Assembly: GCA_040007395.1 (NCBI GenBank) | Contig: JBDTVG010000283.1 | Location: 1 to 40,133, forward strand | Origin: DATGFK01 sp040007395 | Lineage (GTDB): Bacteria; Chloroflexota; Anaerolineae; Aggregatilineales; UBA2796 | Direction: 5' to 3' | Length of the DNA stretch: 40,133 nt | Part shown: in pieces, positions 7,886 through 17,053 of the stretch | Position numbering within the stretch: the stretch's first letter is position 1 | Layout of the letters: each line of letters opens with the position of its first letter | The notes under the pieces: generated by a model | Databases searched by the model: none | The model's input: only the letters and a program-made list of their open reading frames with translations | Told to the model about the DNA's origin: nothing | Program-made: the position numbers and the translations under genes

Positions 7886-9337
7886 ATGGGTAGTCTACTC
7901 AAAGGGTTAGCCAATTTTATCGGAGTGGTAATCGTGATAGCGGCGATTGTCGCTGCGTTCGTCATTCTCCAACCGCAAGTGCAAGCCAGTACCGCCCAAA
8001 GCGGGCAAGGCGCGGCAGCACGGAACGCGACCACCATCACCAATCGGGTGACCATTGACAAGGGCAATGTCGTCTTGACCGTCAGCGCGACGGGCAGCAT
8101 TGTAGCGACCCAAGCCTCTAGCCTGACGTTCGACACCACGGGCATTGTCCGCCAGATTCTTGTCAAGGAAGGCCAGAAGGTCGATGCAGGACAAACACTC
8201 GCCAGCGTCGATGATAGCAGCCAGCAGTCGGCAGTCAAGCAGGCCGAGTTAAATCTGCAAGCTGCCCAAAGCGCCTTGAACAAAGTACTGCAACCCGTCG
8301 ATGCCAACACGATTGCCGTCGCAGAAGCCGATGTCAAAGCAGCAGAAGGCTCATATCAGAGCAAAGCCTCATCGGTCACGGCGGCGGATCTCGCCGCAGG
8401 TCAAGCCAAGATACAACAGGCTCAGAGTGATTTCGACTATGCGACGAAATTGATGAAGGGCGCAGGCGGTCAATATGGCACCGATGACCCGAACTACAAA
8501 CTAGCACAGGCTCAAGCAGGCCAAGCTAGCTTTAACCTTGCTAATGCCCAACTAAGTTTGCAGTCGGCGCAGCAAGGCTCATCGCTAAAGTCGGCGCAAG
8601 CCAATATCGCGCTGTCACAGGCGAAACTCGCGCAGACGAAAGCTGGCCCCACGCAAAGCGATATTGATCTGGCGCAACAGAATGTCGTCACGGCACAGTT
8701 TCAACTGGATCAGGCGAAACAGACTCTTGCCAAGACAGTTCTGACGGCTCCTTACGCAGGCGTAGTGAACCAGATCACCGCCAAAGTCGGTCAACCTGCT
8801 TCAGGAACCGCCATGATCCTGACCGATCTGAATACGCTGTATGCCAATATCAACGTCGATGAAAGCGATATTACGCAAATTGCCCCCGGTCAGAAGATCG
8901 ATCTAACGGTGGATGCCCTGCCCGGTGTCGATATTAAGGGCAAGGTGGATCGCATTTATCCCATTGCCGATTCAACCGCCGCCGTGATCACCTATCCTGT
9001 CCACATCACGCTCGATAAGATGACACAGACGATCCGTGCGGGCATGACTGCCAATGCAACGATTAACGTGAAAGAAGTCGATAACGTGCTGCGCGTGCCG
9101 AATAACTACTTGAAGTCCAATCGCACGACGGGGCAAACGACAGTGAATGTGGTCAATCCCGATGGCACGGGCGTAACCGCCGTCCCGATCAAACTTGGTC
9201 TGGCAGGCGCGGACTACACCGAAATTATCGAAGGGCTAAACCCCGGCGATACCGTTGCGTTGGTGGCAGCATCGACCCAGCAAGGATCGCAAGGATCACA
9301 GGGATCGCAACAGCAGCAAGCACCGGCGCAGGGCTAG
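7886..9337 (+). CDS. HlyD/MacA-type membrane-fusion (periplasmic adaptor) protein
   Basis: 483 residues: one N-terminal membrane helix (about 10-28), first half of a biotinyl-lipoyl-like barrel-sandwich domain (about 55-98), a long Ala/Gln-rich coiled-coil hairpin (about 100-280), second half of the lipoyl domain (APYAGVVNQI, near 285), a beta-barrel and membrane-proximal domain, and a Gln/Ser/Gly-rich tail. It would link the MacB-type permeases encoded downstream to the outside. No signal peptidase site is obvious, so it is probably anchored. First gene of the locus, followed 26 bp later by a paralogue. Confidence 0.9.
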   Translation: MGSLLKGLANFIGVVIVIAAIVAAFVILQPQVQASTAQSGQGAAARNATTITNRVTIDKGNVVLTVSATGSIVATQASSLTFDTTGIVRQILVKEGQKVDAGQTLASVDDSSQQSAVKQAELNLQAAQSALNKVLQPVDANTIAVAEADVKAAEGSYQSKASSVTAADLAAGQAKIQQAQSDFDYATKLMKGAGGQYGTDDPNYKLAQAQAGQASFNLANAQLSLQSAQQGSSLKSAQANIALSQAKLAQTKAGPTQSDIDLAQQNVVTAQFQLDQAKQTLAKTVLTAPYAGVVNQITAKVGQPASGTAMILTDLNTLYANINVDESDITQIAPGQKIDLTVDALPGVDIKGKVDRIYPIADSTAAVITYPVHITLDKMTQTIRAGMTANATINVKEVDNVLRVPNNYLKSNRTTGQTTVNVVNPDGTGVTAVPIKLGLAGADYTEIIEGLNPGDTVALVAASTQQGSQGSQGSQQQQAPAQG

Positions 9338-9363
9338 GCGCAACCAAGGAGTCGAGGTATCAC

Positions 9364-10818
9364 ATGTTTAAGACCTTACGAACCGTTCTCATTCTAGGCG
9401 CAGTCCTGATCTGCATTGCTGCTGCAATTAAGCTGCTAAACACACCGAACACCGCCAAAGCAGCGGGCGCAGCAGCCACACGAGAAACCGCAACGGTAGA
9501 TCAGGGCGACGTAGCCATTGCCGTCAATGCGACGGGCACCATTCAGGCCAATCAGAACGTCCCGCTGGCTTTCACCACCGTTGGCAAAGTCACCAGCATT
9601 AGTGTCAAGACGGGCGATCACGTCCTGAAAGGGCAGACTCTCGCCACTATCGATAGTCAGGCCGCGACCAACGCTGTGATGACGGCACAATTGACAGCCC
9701 ACAATCAGCAGTTGGCGCTCGACAAGCTGATGGCAAAGCCACGTCAGGTGGATATTGATGTCGCTCAAGCGCAAGTCGCACTGGCACAGGCTCAGTTGAG
9801 CGAAGCCCAAAGCACCGGGCCAAGCGCCATTCAGGTCAAAGGTTCTCAATTGAGCGTCGAGCAGGCCAAAAACCAACTCTGGCAAGCTCAGCTTAACCGC
9901 GACATCAACAATCAGAAGAAGGCCAACGCTAAAGGCCCTGCCGTCAATTCGTTCCCCTCTAACGACCAGAACGATAAATCGATTAGCTCCGCCGATTTCG
10001 GCGTACAAATCGCCCAAGATCAACTCAACTCGCTCCAATCAGGTGGGGCAGCGGTAGGCGGCATCGCCTCGGCGCAAGCGTCGTTGACCTCAGCCCAAGC
10101 CAGCTTGCAAACGCTGACTGACGGAGCCAACGTTGACGACATTAAGCAGGCACAGGCCAACGTGGCTTCAGCACAGGCGGCAGTCGTTCAGGCTCAACAA
10201 GCCGTTGAGAACAGCAACTTGGTTGCGCCGTTCGACGGCTTGGTCGCCCAGATTAATCTAAGTGTCGGGCAAGATGCCCCGGCAACGGCTGCCATTGTGC
10301 TAGTGGATGTCAGCAGCTTCTATGTCGATCTGCCGATTGCCGAACTGGACATCGCCAAAATTCAGGTGAATCAGCCGGTAAACCTGCACTTTCAGGCATT
10401 AGGAACTACCGTTGTAAAAGGTAAGGTCGCGCAGATCGCGGATACCGCGAATACTGGCACGCCCGTAACCTACACTGTACACATTCAGATCGATCCGGCG
10501 GGTCAGCCGCTAATCTCCACCATGAGTACGACAGCCGCCATTGTGACGAGCAATGCTAGCAATGTGGTACGGCTGCCCAACCGCTTTATCCGCATTGACC
10601 GCACCAAGAATAAGGCGTATGCCACAGTACGCCAGCCGGATGGCGCGTTCAAGGAAGTCGAACTCAAGCTAGGCACGGCGAACGATACCTATACCGAGGT
10701 TAAGTCCGGCGTGAAGGCTGGGGATGTCGTCACAACTCCAACCACAGGTGGCGGTACTGGCGGCGGTGCGGGTGGTGGCCCCGGCGGTAATCCACTCCGG
10801 CGGTTGGCGGGCGGATAA
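9364..10818 (+). CDS. Second HlyD/MacA-type membrane-fusion protein
   Basis: 484 residues with the same plan as its upstream neighbour: membrane helix about 8-24, lipoyl half-domain (GTIQANQNVPLAF, about 60), coiled-coil hairpin rich in Ala and Gln, second lipoyl half (APFDGLVAQI, near 298), beta-barrel, then a Gly-rich tail (GGGTGGGAGGGPGGN). GAGG at 9354-9357 lies 6 nt before the ATG. The two adaptors are clearly paralogous but diverged, which suggests a mixed hexamer or alternative adaptors for one transporter. A dispersed repeat copy separates it from the ATPase gene. Confidence 0.9.
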   Translation: MFKTLRTVLILGAVLICIAAAIKLLNTPNTAKAAGAAATRETATVDQGDVAIAVNATGTIQANQNVPLAFTTVGKVTSISVKTGDHVLKGQTLATIDSQAATNAVMTAQLTAHNQQLALDKLMAKPRQVDIDVAQAQVALAQAQLSEAQSTGPSAIQVKGSQLSVEQAKNQLWQAQLNRDINNQKKANAKGPAVNSFPSNDQNDKSISSADFGVQIAQDQLNSLQSGGAAVGGIASAQASLTSAQASLQTLTDGANVDDIKQAQANVASAQAAVVQAQQAVENSNLVAPFDGLVAQINLSVGQDAPATAAIVLVDVSSFYVDLPIAELDIAKIQVNQPVNLHFQALGTTVVKGKVAQIADTANTGTPVTYTVHIQIDPAGQPLISTMSTTAAIVTSNASNVVRLPNRFIRIDRTKNKAYATVRQPDGAFKEVELKLGTANDTYTEVKSGVKAGDVVTTPTTGGGTGGGAGGGPGGNPLRRLAGG

Positions 10819-10828
10819 GCAAAAGCTA

Positions 10829-10922
10829 ACCCCTATCCCCAACCCTTTCCCCGCAAGCAAGGAAAGGGAGTCAGAAGGAAAAGTCCCTCCTCGCTTGCGG
10901 GGAGGGATTTAGGGTGGGGTCA
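10829..10922. repeat. Dispersed palindromic repeat, copy 2
   Basis: Full copy of about 94 bp, ACCCCTATCCCCAACCC ... TTAGGGTGGGGTCA. Two hairpins: CCTTTCCCCGCAAGC with its GGAAAGGGAG partner and CCCTCCTCGC with GCGGGGAGGG. It lies inside the efflux locus between adaptor 2 and the ATPase gene and may act as an mRNA-processing or attenuating structure. Confidence 0.8.
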
Positions 10923-10975
10923 AGGAATTTCAAAAGGCAATATAAAGCGCACGAGCAAGGGGTACACACAAAATT

Positions 10976-11839
10976 ATGGGTGCAGCAATCGAAACCACAC
11001 TTGACGAGCCAATGACCGAACCATTTTCAGTAGACGATCATGGCTCGACTGACAATCGGAAAGCAGTCATCGACATTCGCAACATCACCAAAGTCTATAA
11101 GATGGGCGATGTTGAAGTCAATGCGTTACGCGGCGTTTCACTGAAAATTTATGAGGGCGAATTTGTCAGCATCATGGGGCCATCGGGCAGCGGTAAGAGT
11201 ACCATGCTGCAAATCCTCGGTGCGCTCGACCAGCCCACTTCCGGCGAGTATTTTCTGGATGGCGTGAATGTCGCCAAACTCAACGACAGCAAGCTGGCTG
11301 ACATCCGCAATAAGAAGATCGGCTTTGTCTTCCAGAGCTTTAACTTGCTCGCCCGCACGCCCGCGATCCGTCAGGTGGAGTTACCGCTGCTGTATTCCGG
11401 CACGCCGAATCGCTCCAAGCTAGCCAAAGAAGCGTTGGAATCAGTGGGGTTAGCCGAACGTATCCATCACTTGCCCAGAGAGCTATCCGGCGGGCAGCAG
11501 CAGCGTGTCGCCATTGCCCGTGCGATAGTCACTAATCCGGCGATTGTGTTGGGCGACGAACCAACGGGCGCTCTGGACTCGCATAGCGGTCAGGAAGTCT
11601 TGAAGATTTTCCAGCAGTTGAACCGCGAACGGAAGATGACCATTGTCTTTGTGACCCACGACTCGTTTGTAGCGCGTCACACGGATCGGATCGTGATGCT
11701 GCGTGACGGCGAGATCGTGACGGATCGGCGTGTTCCGAATCCCTACGATGCAGCGACAACCGAACGCCCCGCCGAAGACCCAGAGCTTGAGGCGATGTTC
11801 AAAGAGACCTATTCTGGGACAAAGGAGCAATACGCCTAA
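10976..11839 (+). CDS. ABC transporter ATP-binding protein (MacB/LolD type)
   Basis: 287 residues. Walker A GPSGSGKST (Lys74), Q-loop QSFNL, signature LSGGQQQR, Walker B IVLGDEPTGALDS and H-loop VTHD are all intact, so it should hydrolyse ATP. About 30 polar residues precede the domain and about 30 follow it. The family powers mechanotransmission-type export (MacB) or lipoprotein release (LolD) rather than classic transport through the membrane. Its TAA overlaps the ATG of the permease by one base, showing tight coupling. Start could also be the ATG at 11012. Confidence 0.95.
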   Translation: MGAAIETTLDEPMTEPFSVDDHGSTDNRKAVIDIRNITKVYKMGDVEVNALRGVSLKIYEGEFVSIMGPSGSGKSTMLQILGALDQPTSGEYFLDGVNVAKLNDSKLADIRNKKIGFVFQSFNLLARTPAIRQVELPLLYSGTPNRSKLAKEALESVGLAERIHHLPRELSGGQQQRVAIARAIVTNPAIVLGDEPTGALDSHSGQEVLKIFQQLNRERKMTIVFVTHDSFVARHTDRIVMLRDGEIVTDRRVPNPYDAATTERPAEDPELEAMFKETYSGTKEQYA

Positions 11840-13083
11840 TGAGCCTATTTGAACTGTTGCGTCTGGCCTTTTCGGCACTAATCCGCAACCGACTGCGCTC
11901 ACTGCTCACGATTCTAGGGATCGTGATCGGTGTGGCGGCTGTGGTGGCGCTGGTCAGCTTTGGGCAAAGCTATCAGAACTTCGTGGTTAGTCAATTTCAG
12001 GGCATTGGGGCAACCACGCTGTTTATTTCGGCAACTACGCCCAGCGGTCCCAACGCCAAGCTGATCAAACCCCAGCCACTGACGATGGGCGATTTTCAGG
12101 CGATTTCCGACCCGCAAAATGTTTCTGAAGTCCAAGTCGCCGCGCCCGTTTTCAATGTAAACGTGACGTTGGTTGCCAACGACAAGAGCGTCTCGCAAGA
12201 GGTTACAGGCACTATGCCCTCCTTTGAGGCGGTGCGGGATTACGCGGTTAGCTCAGGCCGTTTCCTGACGGCGAATGACATCAATACCTCGACGATGGTC
12301 GCGGTATTAGGGCCTGCCACTGTCCTCAAACTCTTTCCGGGCGGTATCGATCCGCTTGGACAGCCTGTTCGCGTCAACAGCAACGTCTTTACGGTAGTAG
12401 GTGTGTTGACGGCGAAAGGTGGCGGAAACGGCTTTCAGGATCAGAACTTCATTGTCCCGATCACGACGGCGCTGACCCGGTTGGGCGATGCTGCCAGTAC
12501 CCGGACTTCGACAGGCGAGTATCGTGTTTCACAAATTTTGCTGAAAGCAACCAGCCAGCAAACACTTCCTCAAGTCCAGACCGAGATTACGACGCTGCTG
12601 TCCACCCGCCATCAGGTGCAGTATGTCGGTGAGGAAGATTTCCGCGTCTTTACGCAGGGAGCCATCCTCAATACCGTTGATTCGGTGCTGAATCTATTGA
12701 CCCTGTTCTTGGGCATGATCGCCGGGATTAGCTTGCTGGTCGGCGGCATCGGTGTGATGAACATCATGCTCGTGTCCGTGACCGAACGCACACGCGAGAT
12801 CGGTTTGCGGAAAGCTGTCGGCGCGAAGTACCCCGACCTGCTGCTGCAATTTCTGATCGAGAGCGTCACGCTGTGCCTAATCGGCGGACTGCTGGGTGTC
12901 GCGGTAGGGATTGCTGTCGCCCTCATTGGCGGGACGCTGTTACCGACCCTCAAAATATCCGTGTCCGTCTCTTCGATCTTTTTGGCAGTCGGCGTGAGTA
13001 CGCTGATTGGGGTGTTCTTTGGCCTGTATCCTGCCAGCCGTGCCGCTGTGCTGAAGCCAATCGAGGCATTGCGCTATGAGTAA
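11839..13083 (+). CDS. MacB-type ABC permease 1
   Basis: 414 residues. TM1 about 17-40 after a short Arg-rich start (RNRLRSLLTILGIVIG), a large extracytoplasmic MacB_PCD domain (about 45-280), then three C-terminal helices with the FtsX motif (GVMNIMLVSVTERTREIGLRKAVGAK). It lacks the fused ATPase of proteobacterial MacB, which is supplied by the gene upstream. The start overlaps the ATPase stop; the end overlaps the second permease by 8 bp. Confidence 0.94.
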   Translation: MSLFELLRLAFSALIRNRLRSLLTILGIVIGVAAVVALVSFGQSYQNFVVSQFQGIGATTLFISATTPSGPNAKLIKPQPLTMGDFQAISDPQNVSEVQVAAPVFNVNVTLVANDKSVSQEVTGTMPSFEAVRDYAVSSGRFLTANDINTSTMVAVLGPATVLKLFPGGIDPLGQPVRVNSNVFTVVGVLTAKGGGNGFQDQNFIVPITTALTRLGDAASTRTSTGEYRVSQILLKATSQQTLPQVQTEITTLLSTRHQVQYVGEEDFRVFTQGAILNTVDSVLNLLTLFLGMIAGISLLVGGIGVMNIMLVSVTERTREIGLRKAVGAKYPDLLLQFLIESVTLCLIGGLLGVAVGIAVALIGGTLLPTLKISVSVSSIFLAVGVSTLIGVFFGLYPASRAAVLKPIEALRYE

Positions 13084-14323
13084 CCTAGCTGAGAATGTTC
13101 GTATCGCTTTTACGGCGTTGTTTGCCAACAAACTACGCGCCATACTAACCACTATTGGTATCGGGATCGGCATTGCAGCGGTTATTGTGCTGGTGTCGCT
13201 CGGTAACGCCGCCCAGAGCTACATCAACCGTCAATTCTTGGGAGCTGGCGCAGACCTGATCACGGTCAGGGGTAGCAATGGCGGCGGCTTTGGTGGGCGC
13301 GGTGATAGTTCAGGGGTCAAATTGGGGATGCGCGACGTAGCGCTCCTGCAAAACCCGAATAACGTTTCCGGCGTTCAGGCGGTGGTGCCAGTGCTTTCGG
13401 TGCGTGCCACGACGGAGTTTGCCGCCAACACCACCAATACGCAAATCACAGGCACCACGAGCCAGTATTTCGATATTCAGAATCGCACGGTTGACGCGGG
13501 GCGGCTCTTTGACAGCAATGACGATGCCACCGCTGATCGGGTTGCCGTGTTAGGTCAAACTACCGTCCAAACCCTGTTTACCAATGGGGAAGATCCCATC
13601 GGGCAAACCATTAAGCTCGGCGCTGTACCCTTCAAAATTATCGGTACGATGCAAACAGCAGGCAGCAGCGGTCTGGGTGCTGATCAGGACGATATGATCC
13701 TCGTCCCGATCTCGACGGCACAAGCCAAGCTAGCCACTGGACGCAATGTCTCTGGCGACTTGCCAGTCAGCACGATCTATCTCAAGGTCGCGGAAACCAG
13801 CTTGATCCCAGACATCACCGACGGCGTAACCAGTACCTTGCGCGTCGCCCACAAACTCAAGCCAACAGACGACAACGACTTCAACGTGTCCAACTCGCAA
13901 GATACGCTTGCCAGCCTGAGTTCGATCATCAGCGCCCTGACGGCGTTTCTAGCGGTGGTCGGCGGGATTAGTTTGGTGGTCGGCGGTATCGGGGTCATGA
14001 ATATCATGCTCGTCACCGTCACGGAGCGCACCCGTGAGATTGGCTTGCGAAAAGCGGTTGGCGCGAAGTTCAGGGATATTCTGACTCAATTCCTGACCGA
14101 ATCGATTGTGCTGTGTTTTGTCGGGGGCTTCGCTGGTCTACTCCTGTCCTTTGGCGTGATCTCCTTACTGGGATCGCTGGTTAGTGGGTTGCAGCCGTCG
14201 ATCAGTTTTGCCAGCGTTATCCTTGCCGTCGGCATCGTGACGATCATCGGGGTTTTCTTTGGGTTGTATCCGGCAAGCCGTGCCGCCGCGCTCAGTCCGA
14301 TTGCGGCGCTGCGAACGGAGTAG
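13076..14323 (+). CDS. MacB-type ABC permease 2
   Basis: 415 residues, same fold as the preceding gene: TM1 about 18-40, Gly/Ser/Arg-containing extracytoplasmic MacB_PCD domain, and three C-terminal helices with GVMNIMLVTVTERTREIGLR. The 8-bp overlap with permease 1 suggests translational coupling and a heterodimeric transporter. Together with two adaptors and one ATPase it makes a complete adaptor-linked exporter; no TolC-like gene is present. The substrate (antimicrobial peptide, siderophore, lipid or other) cannot be told. Confidence 0.94.
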   Translation: MSNLAENVRIAFTALFANKLRAILTTIGIGIGIAAVIVLVSLGNAAQSYINRQFLGAGADLITVRGSNGGGFGGRGDSSGVKLGMRDVALLQNPNNVSGVQAVVPVLSVRATTEFAANTTNTQITGTTSQYFDIQNRTVDAGRLFDSNDDATADRVAVLGQTTVQTLFTNGEDPIGQTIKLGAVPFKIIGTMQTAGSSGLGADQDDMILVPISTAQAKLATGRNVSGDLPVSTIYLKVAETSLIPDITDGVTSTLRVAHKLKPTDDNDFNVSNSQDTLASLSSIISALTAFLAVVGGISLVVGGIGVMNIMLVTVTERTREIGLRKAVGAKFRDILTQFLTESIVLCFVGGFAGLLLSFGVISLLGSLVSGLQPSISFASVILAVGIVTIIGVFFGLYPASRAAALSPIAALRTE

Positions 14324-14343
14324 TGCCGATACTAGTCTATCGT

Positions 14344-14382
14344 ATAGGCCGACTGCCGCCCTGTTCGGCAGTCGCGGCCTAT
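14344..14382 (+). terminator. Hairpin at the end of the exporter locus
   Basis: ATAGGCCGACTGCCG pairs with CGGCAGTCGCGGCCTAT across a 7-nt loop with a 2-nt bulge (15 pairs). It starts 21 bp after the last permease. There is no T-run, so it may be a weak or Rho-type terminator or a transcript end stabiliser. Confidence 0.5.
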
Positions 14383-14537
14383 GCTGTTGATGCAGGGCAA
14401 GACTCGCCGGATGTCCGATTTACGCCGCTTGCCGACACTTCTACAATGAGTGTAGATTGTCATACGATGCACGGAATTGTTGGTCACTGGGAATTACAGG
14501 TAAGGCATAACGTACTTGCCCTCAAGGAGCAGTTTGC

Positions 14538-15941
14538 ATGAATCTTCTGAACACACTGGCAACACCTAACCCGACCATTTTGTTGGTCGTAGGTGGCCTT
14601 GCCTTACTCTTGGTCAATATCGTGTACGGCGTGATCCGTGTCGCACGGGGGAATCTCAAGGTGGGCTGGTTTACCGTTGGGCTGGTGCTAGTCGCCTGCA
14701 CACTGATCACGGTGGGCGCAGTCCAGACCGCCACCGCCAGCGCCGCCCTAACCAATCGGGCTACTCGTCCCGGCACATTTGCAGGTGGGCGGCCCACTCC
14801 GACGGTTGTCGCTGATACTGGGGCTGCCGAGGTCGCGACCCCAGCCGCAGACGGCGCTGCTGCCAACGCCCCAGCTATCCTTGTCAGCGATGCCAAAAGT
14901 ACCGTTGCCCCAGACAGCGCTCAAGCCGATAGCGCCCAAGCCGATAGCACCGAGGCCGCTACGCCCCGCCGCCGCATTCGTCCGACTCAGGCAGCGAGCG
15001 ATTCCAGTGGCGCAGCCGACGGTAGTGGACAAAGTGCCGACTCATCGGCTGGTGCGTCAGATCCGAGTGCGACGCAAGCCGTGACGGGTACACCCGGTCG
15101 TCGCACTCGCCCGACTCAGACAACGGGCGATTCCAGCGGCGCAGGTGCGGTAAATGGGCAAAATGGCAGCGGAACCAATGGAACCAACGGATCGAATGGA
15201 TCGAATGGGACTACCGATCAAAGTAGTGGAAATCCGGCCTCTAACGTTCCAGCGGTACCCGGTGGCGCTAACAACCCCAACGCCAATCGGTTTGCTGCGA
15301 TACAACAGGATCAAGCCGGCTTGAACTTAGCCGCATTGGGTGGCGGAATAATCATCGTCTTGGGGCTGGTACTGTATTTCTTTGAACGGCGGCGCACAGG
15401 CTTTACACTCGCCAATTCGCGCGGACTGCTCAATCTGGCAGCGGGGTTCTTTGTCGTGATTGCCGCCCTGCTCATCCCGATTATCCCCGGTCAGCCGTCG
15501 AGTGCGGCGGCAGCAGCAGCGGCAGGGCCACGTGTCAATCGGATAGCGGCAGCGATCACCGCCACGCCAAGTCCTACACCGCGTCCGACGAATACCGCCA
15601 CGCCCCTCGCCACCTTGACTCCAATGGCGACAAGCACACCAATGGCGATGCCTACGCAGATTCAGTATACCAGTACGTATACGGCTGACACGGCACAGAC
15701 TGTGTGCAGCGCGACTGCCAACACTGTACTTAGTCTCCGTGCCGATCCGTCCACCAAGCAGCAGGCCATCGGGCGCGTGTTCGCGGGGTCGCTGCTCAAT
15801 GTGACGGGCAGCAATGCCGATAAAACATGGTGGCGGGTGATGTATACCGATGCGGGGGTTAGCACTCAGGGCTGGGTCAGTGCCACCTTTGTAACGCTCA
15901 ATCCAACTTGTGCCAATCAGACTTTCCCTGTGGTGAGCTAA
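14538..15941 (+). CDS. Membrane protein with disordered linker and C-terminal SH3b domain
   Basis: 467 residues. Two helices near the N-terminus (about 13-33 and 40-62), a long Ser/Ala/Gly/Asn-rich stretch (about 70-255), two more helices (about 268-290 and 302-322), a Thr/Pro linker (TPSPTPRPTNTATP), then an SH3b-like domain at about 390-460 (LSLRADPSTKQQAIGRV, WWRVMY, GWVSATFV). SH3b domains bind cell-wall or surface ligands, so an envelope role is likely. The linker contains two copies of a unit with RRxRPTQ followed by DSSGA, showing internal duplication. AGGAG at 14525 supports the start. A strong terminator follows. Confidence 0.75.
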   Translation: MNLLNTLATPNPTILLVVGGLALLLVNIVYGVIRVARGNLKVGWFTVGLVLVACTLITVGAVQTATASAALTNRATRPGTFAGGRPTPTVVADTGAAEVATPAADGAAANAPAILVSDAKSTVAPDSAQADSAQADSTEAATPRRRIRPTQAASDSSGAADGSGQSADSSAGASDPSATQAVTGTPGRRTRPTQTTGDSSGAGAVNGQNGSGTNGTNGSNGSNGTTDQSSGNPASNVPAVPGGANNPNANRFAAIQQDQAGLNLAALGGGIIIVLGLVLYFFERRRTGFTLANSRGLLNLAAGFFVVIAALLIPIIPGQPSSAAAAAAAGPRVNRIAAAITATPSPTPRPTNTATPLATLTPMATSTPMAMPTQIQYTSTYTADTAQTVCSATANTVLSLRADPSTKQQAIGRVFAGSLLNVTGSNADKTWWRVMYTDAGVSTQGWVSATFVTLNPTCANQTFPVVS

Positions 15942-15998
15942 ATCAGCTACAGTTGGGACAACGGGACGGCACACAGACCACCCCTTCAAGCATATTTC

Positions 15999-16034
15999 AT
16001 CAGGGGAGACACAGTGTAGTCTCCCCTGATTTTT
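15999..16034 (+). terminator. Rho-independent terminator
   Basis: Perfect 12-bp stem (ATCAGGGGAGAC / GTCTCCCCTGAT) with an 8-nt loop, followed by TTTTT. It closes the SH3b gene and lies between convergent genes. Confidence 0.92.
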
Positions 16035-16083
16035 GCCCCTCATACCATCCGCGTGTGATTCGCGACTAAAAAGATAGGGTAAC

Positions 16084-16872
16084 TTACCCGATCCCCTCGG
16101 CAATCGCTGTTCCCAGCGGATGTGCGATATTCCATTCTGCGGCAATGAGTCGATGACCAGTTACCCCGACTGATGCGTCAGACGCAAGAAACACCGCCGG
16201 AGCCTGCATAATCTCTGGTTGGAGCATGTTGGCTCGCATGGTTTCGGAAGCGTCAGCAGGGAGCATCCCCGTGTTGGTTGCGCCCCCCGGTAGCAGAATA
16301 TTCACCCGAATACCAGAGGCGGCGAGATCCTGCGCCCAGATGGCAGAGGCCGCCTCCAAGGCCGCCTTCGAGGGGCCATACGGAGAGAAACCGCGCCGTT
16401 TCATCGTTTCGTAGTTCGCACTGATATTGACAATACTGCCTGTACGCTGCTGAGCTAGCAGGTGGGTCACGACGGCGCGGGTCATGTAGAACGGGCCATT
16501 GACATTGGTGTCAATGATCATGCGCCATGTCGAAGGGTCTATTTCCCAAAAGCCAGACGGCGCAGTCATAAACGATGAATTAGCGTACTTCATCCCCCGA
16601 CCAGCATTATTCACGAGAATATCAATCTGCCCAAAGCGTTGGATGGTCTGTTCGACAACCTGCTCACAGGCTTGCGGGTCGGTCACATCGGCGAGCAGGG
16701 GTAGCAGGCGTTCAGGCCAACCGTGCTGCGTCAGGGAATCGAGTTCAGCTTGTTCGCGTGCCGCTGTCACCGTCACTGAGGCACCTTCTCGGAGATACGC
16801 TTCTGCGATGGCTCGCCCTATGCCGCGCCCCGCGCCAGTGACGATTGCAACTTTGCCGTCTAGCATTCCCAT
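16084..16872 (-). CDS. Short-chain dehydrogenase/reductase (SDR)
   Basis: About 262 residues. NAD(P)-binding TGAGRGIG close to the N-terminus, Asp in LADVTD, NNAG, catalytic Ser in NISANY and the active-site YGPSK. These are classical SDR features, so it should oxidise or reduce a hydroxyl/carbonyl using NAD(P). Substrate is unknown; the sequence looks like the FabG/3-oxoacyl reductase-like part of the family, but motif level evidence does not fix it. Starts at 16878, 16872 and 16866 are all possible; GGAA lies 7 nt before 16872. A dispersed repeat copy separates it from the aldo/keto reductase gene upstream on the same strand. Confidence 0.9.
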   Translation of the reverse strand: MGMLDGKVAIVTGAGRGIGRAIAEAYLREGASVTVTAAREQAELDSLTQHGWPERLLPLLADVTDPQACEQVVEQTIQRFGQIDILVNNAGRGMKYANSSFMTAPSGFWEIDPSTWRMIIDTNVNGPFYMTRAVVTHLLAQQRTGSIVNISANYETMKRRGFSPYGPSKAALEAASAIWAQDLAASGIRVNILLPGGATNTGMLPADASETMRANMLQPEIMQAPAVFLASDASVGVTGHRLIAAEWNIAHPLGTAIAEGIG

Positions 16873-16923
16873 GATCATTTTCCGTTTATTCTCTATTGGC
16901 TTCAATACCGTTTACGCACGATT

Positions 16924-17019
16924 GCCCTCGCCCCCAGCCCCTCTCCCGCAGGGCGAGGGGAGCGAAATACCTGTCTGGAAAGTCCCTCTCCTTCGGGAGA
17001 GGGATTTAGGGTGAGGGCG
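16924..17019. repeat. Dispersed palindromic repeat, copy 3
   Basis: GCCCTCGCCCCCAGCCCC ... GGATTTAGGGTGAGGGC; contains hairpins CCTCTCCCGC/GGGCGAGGGG and CCCTCTCCTTCGGGAGAGGG. Lies between the SDR and aldo/keto reductase genes. This copy has the GAGGGC end type rather than GTTGACCCC. Confidence 0.8.
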
Positions 17020-17053
17020 ACACTGCATAAAAACACCTTCTGCGTAAGGTGAG

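Noticed and set aside
7783..8337. 184-residue minus-strand open frame
   Set aside because: Shadow of the adaptor gene at 7886 on the other strand; no ribosome site or recognisable protein.
14323..14541. 72-residue frame after the exporter
   Set aside because: Runs through the hairpin at 14344 and overlaps the next start; no ribosome site.
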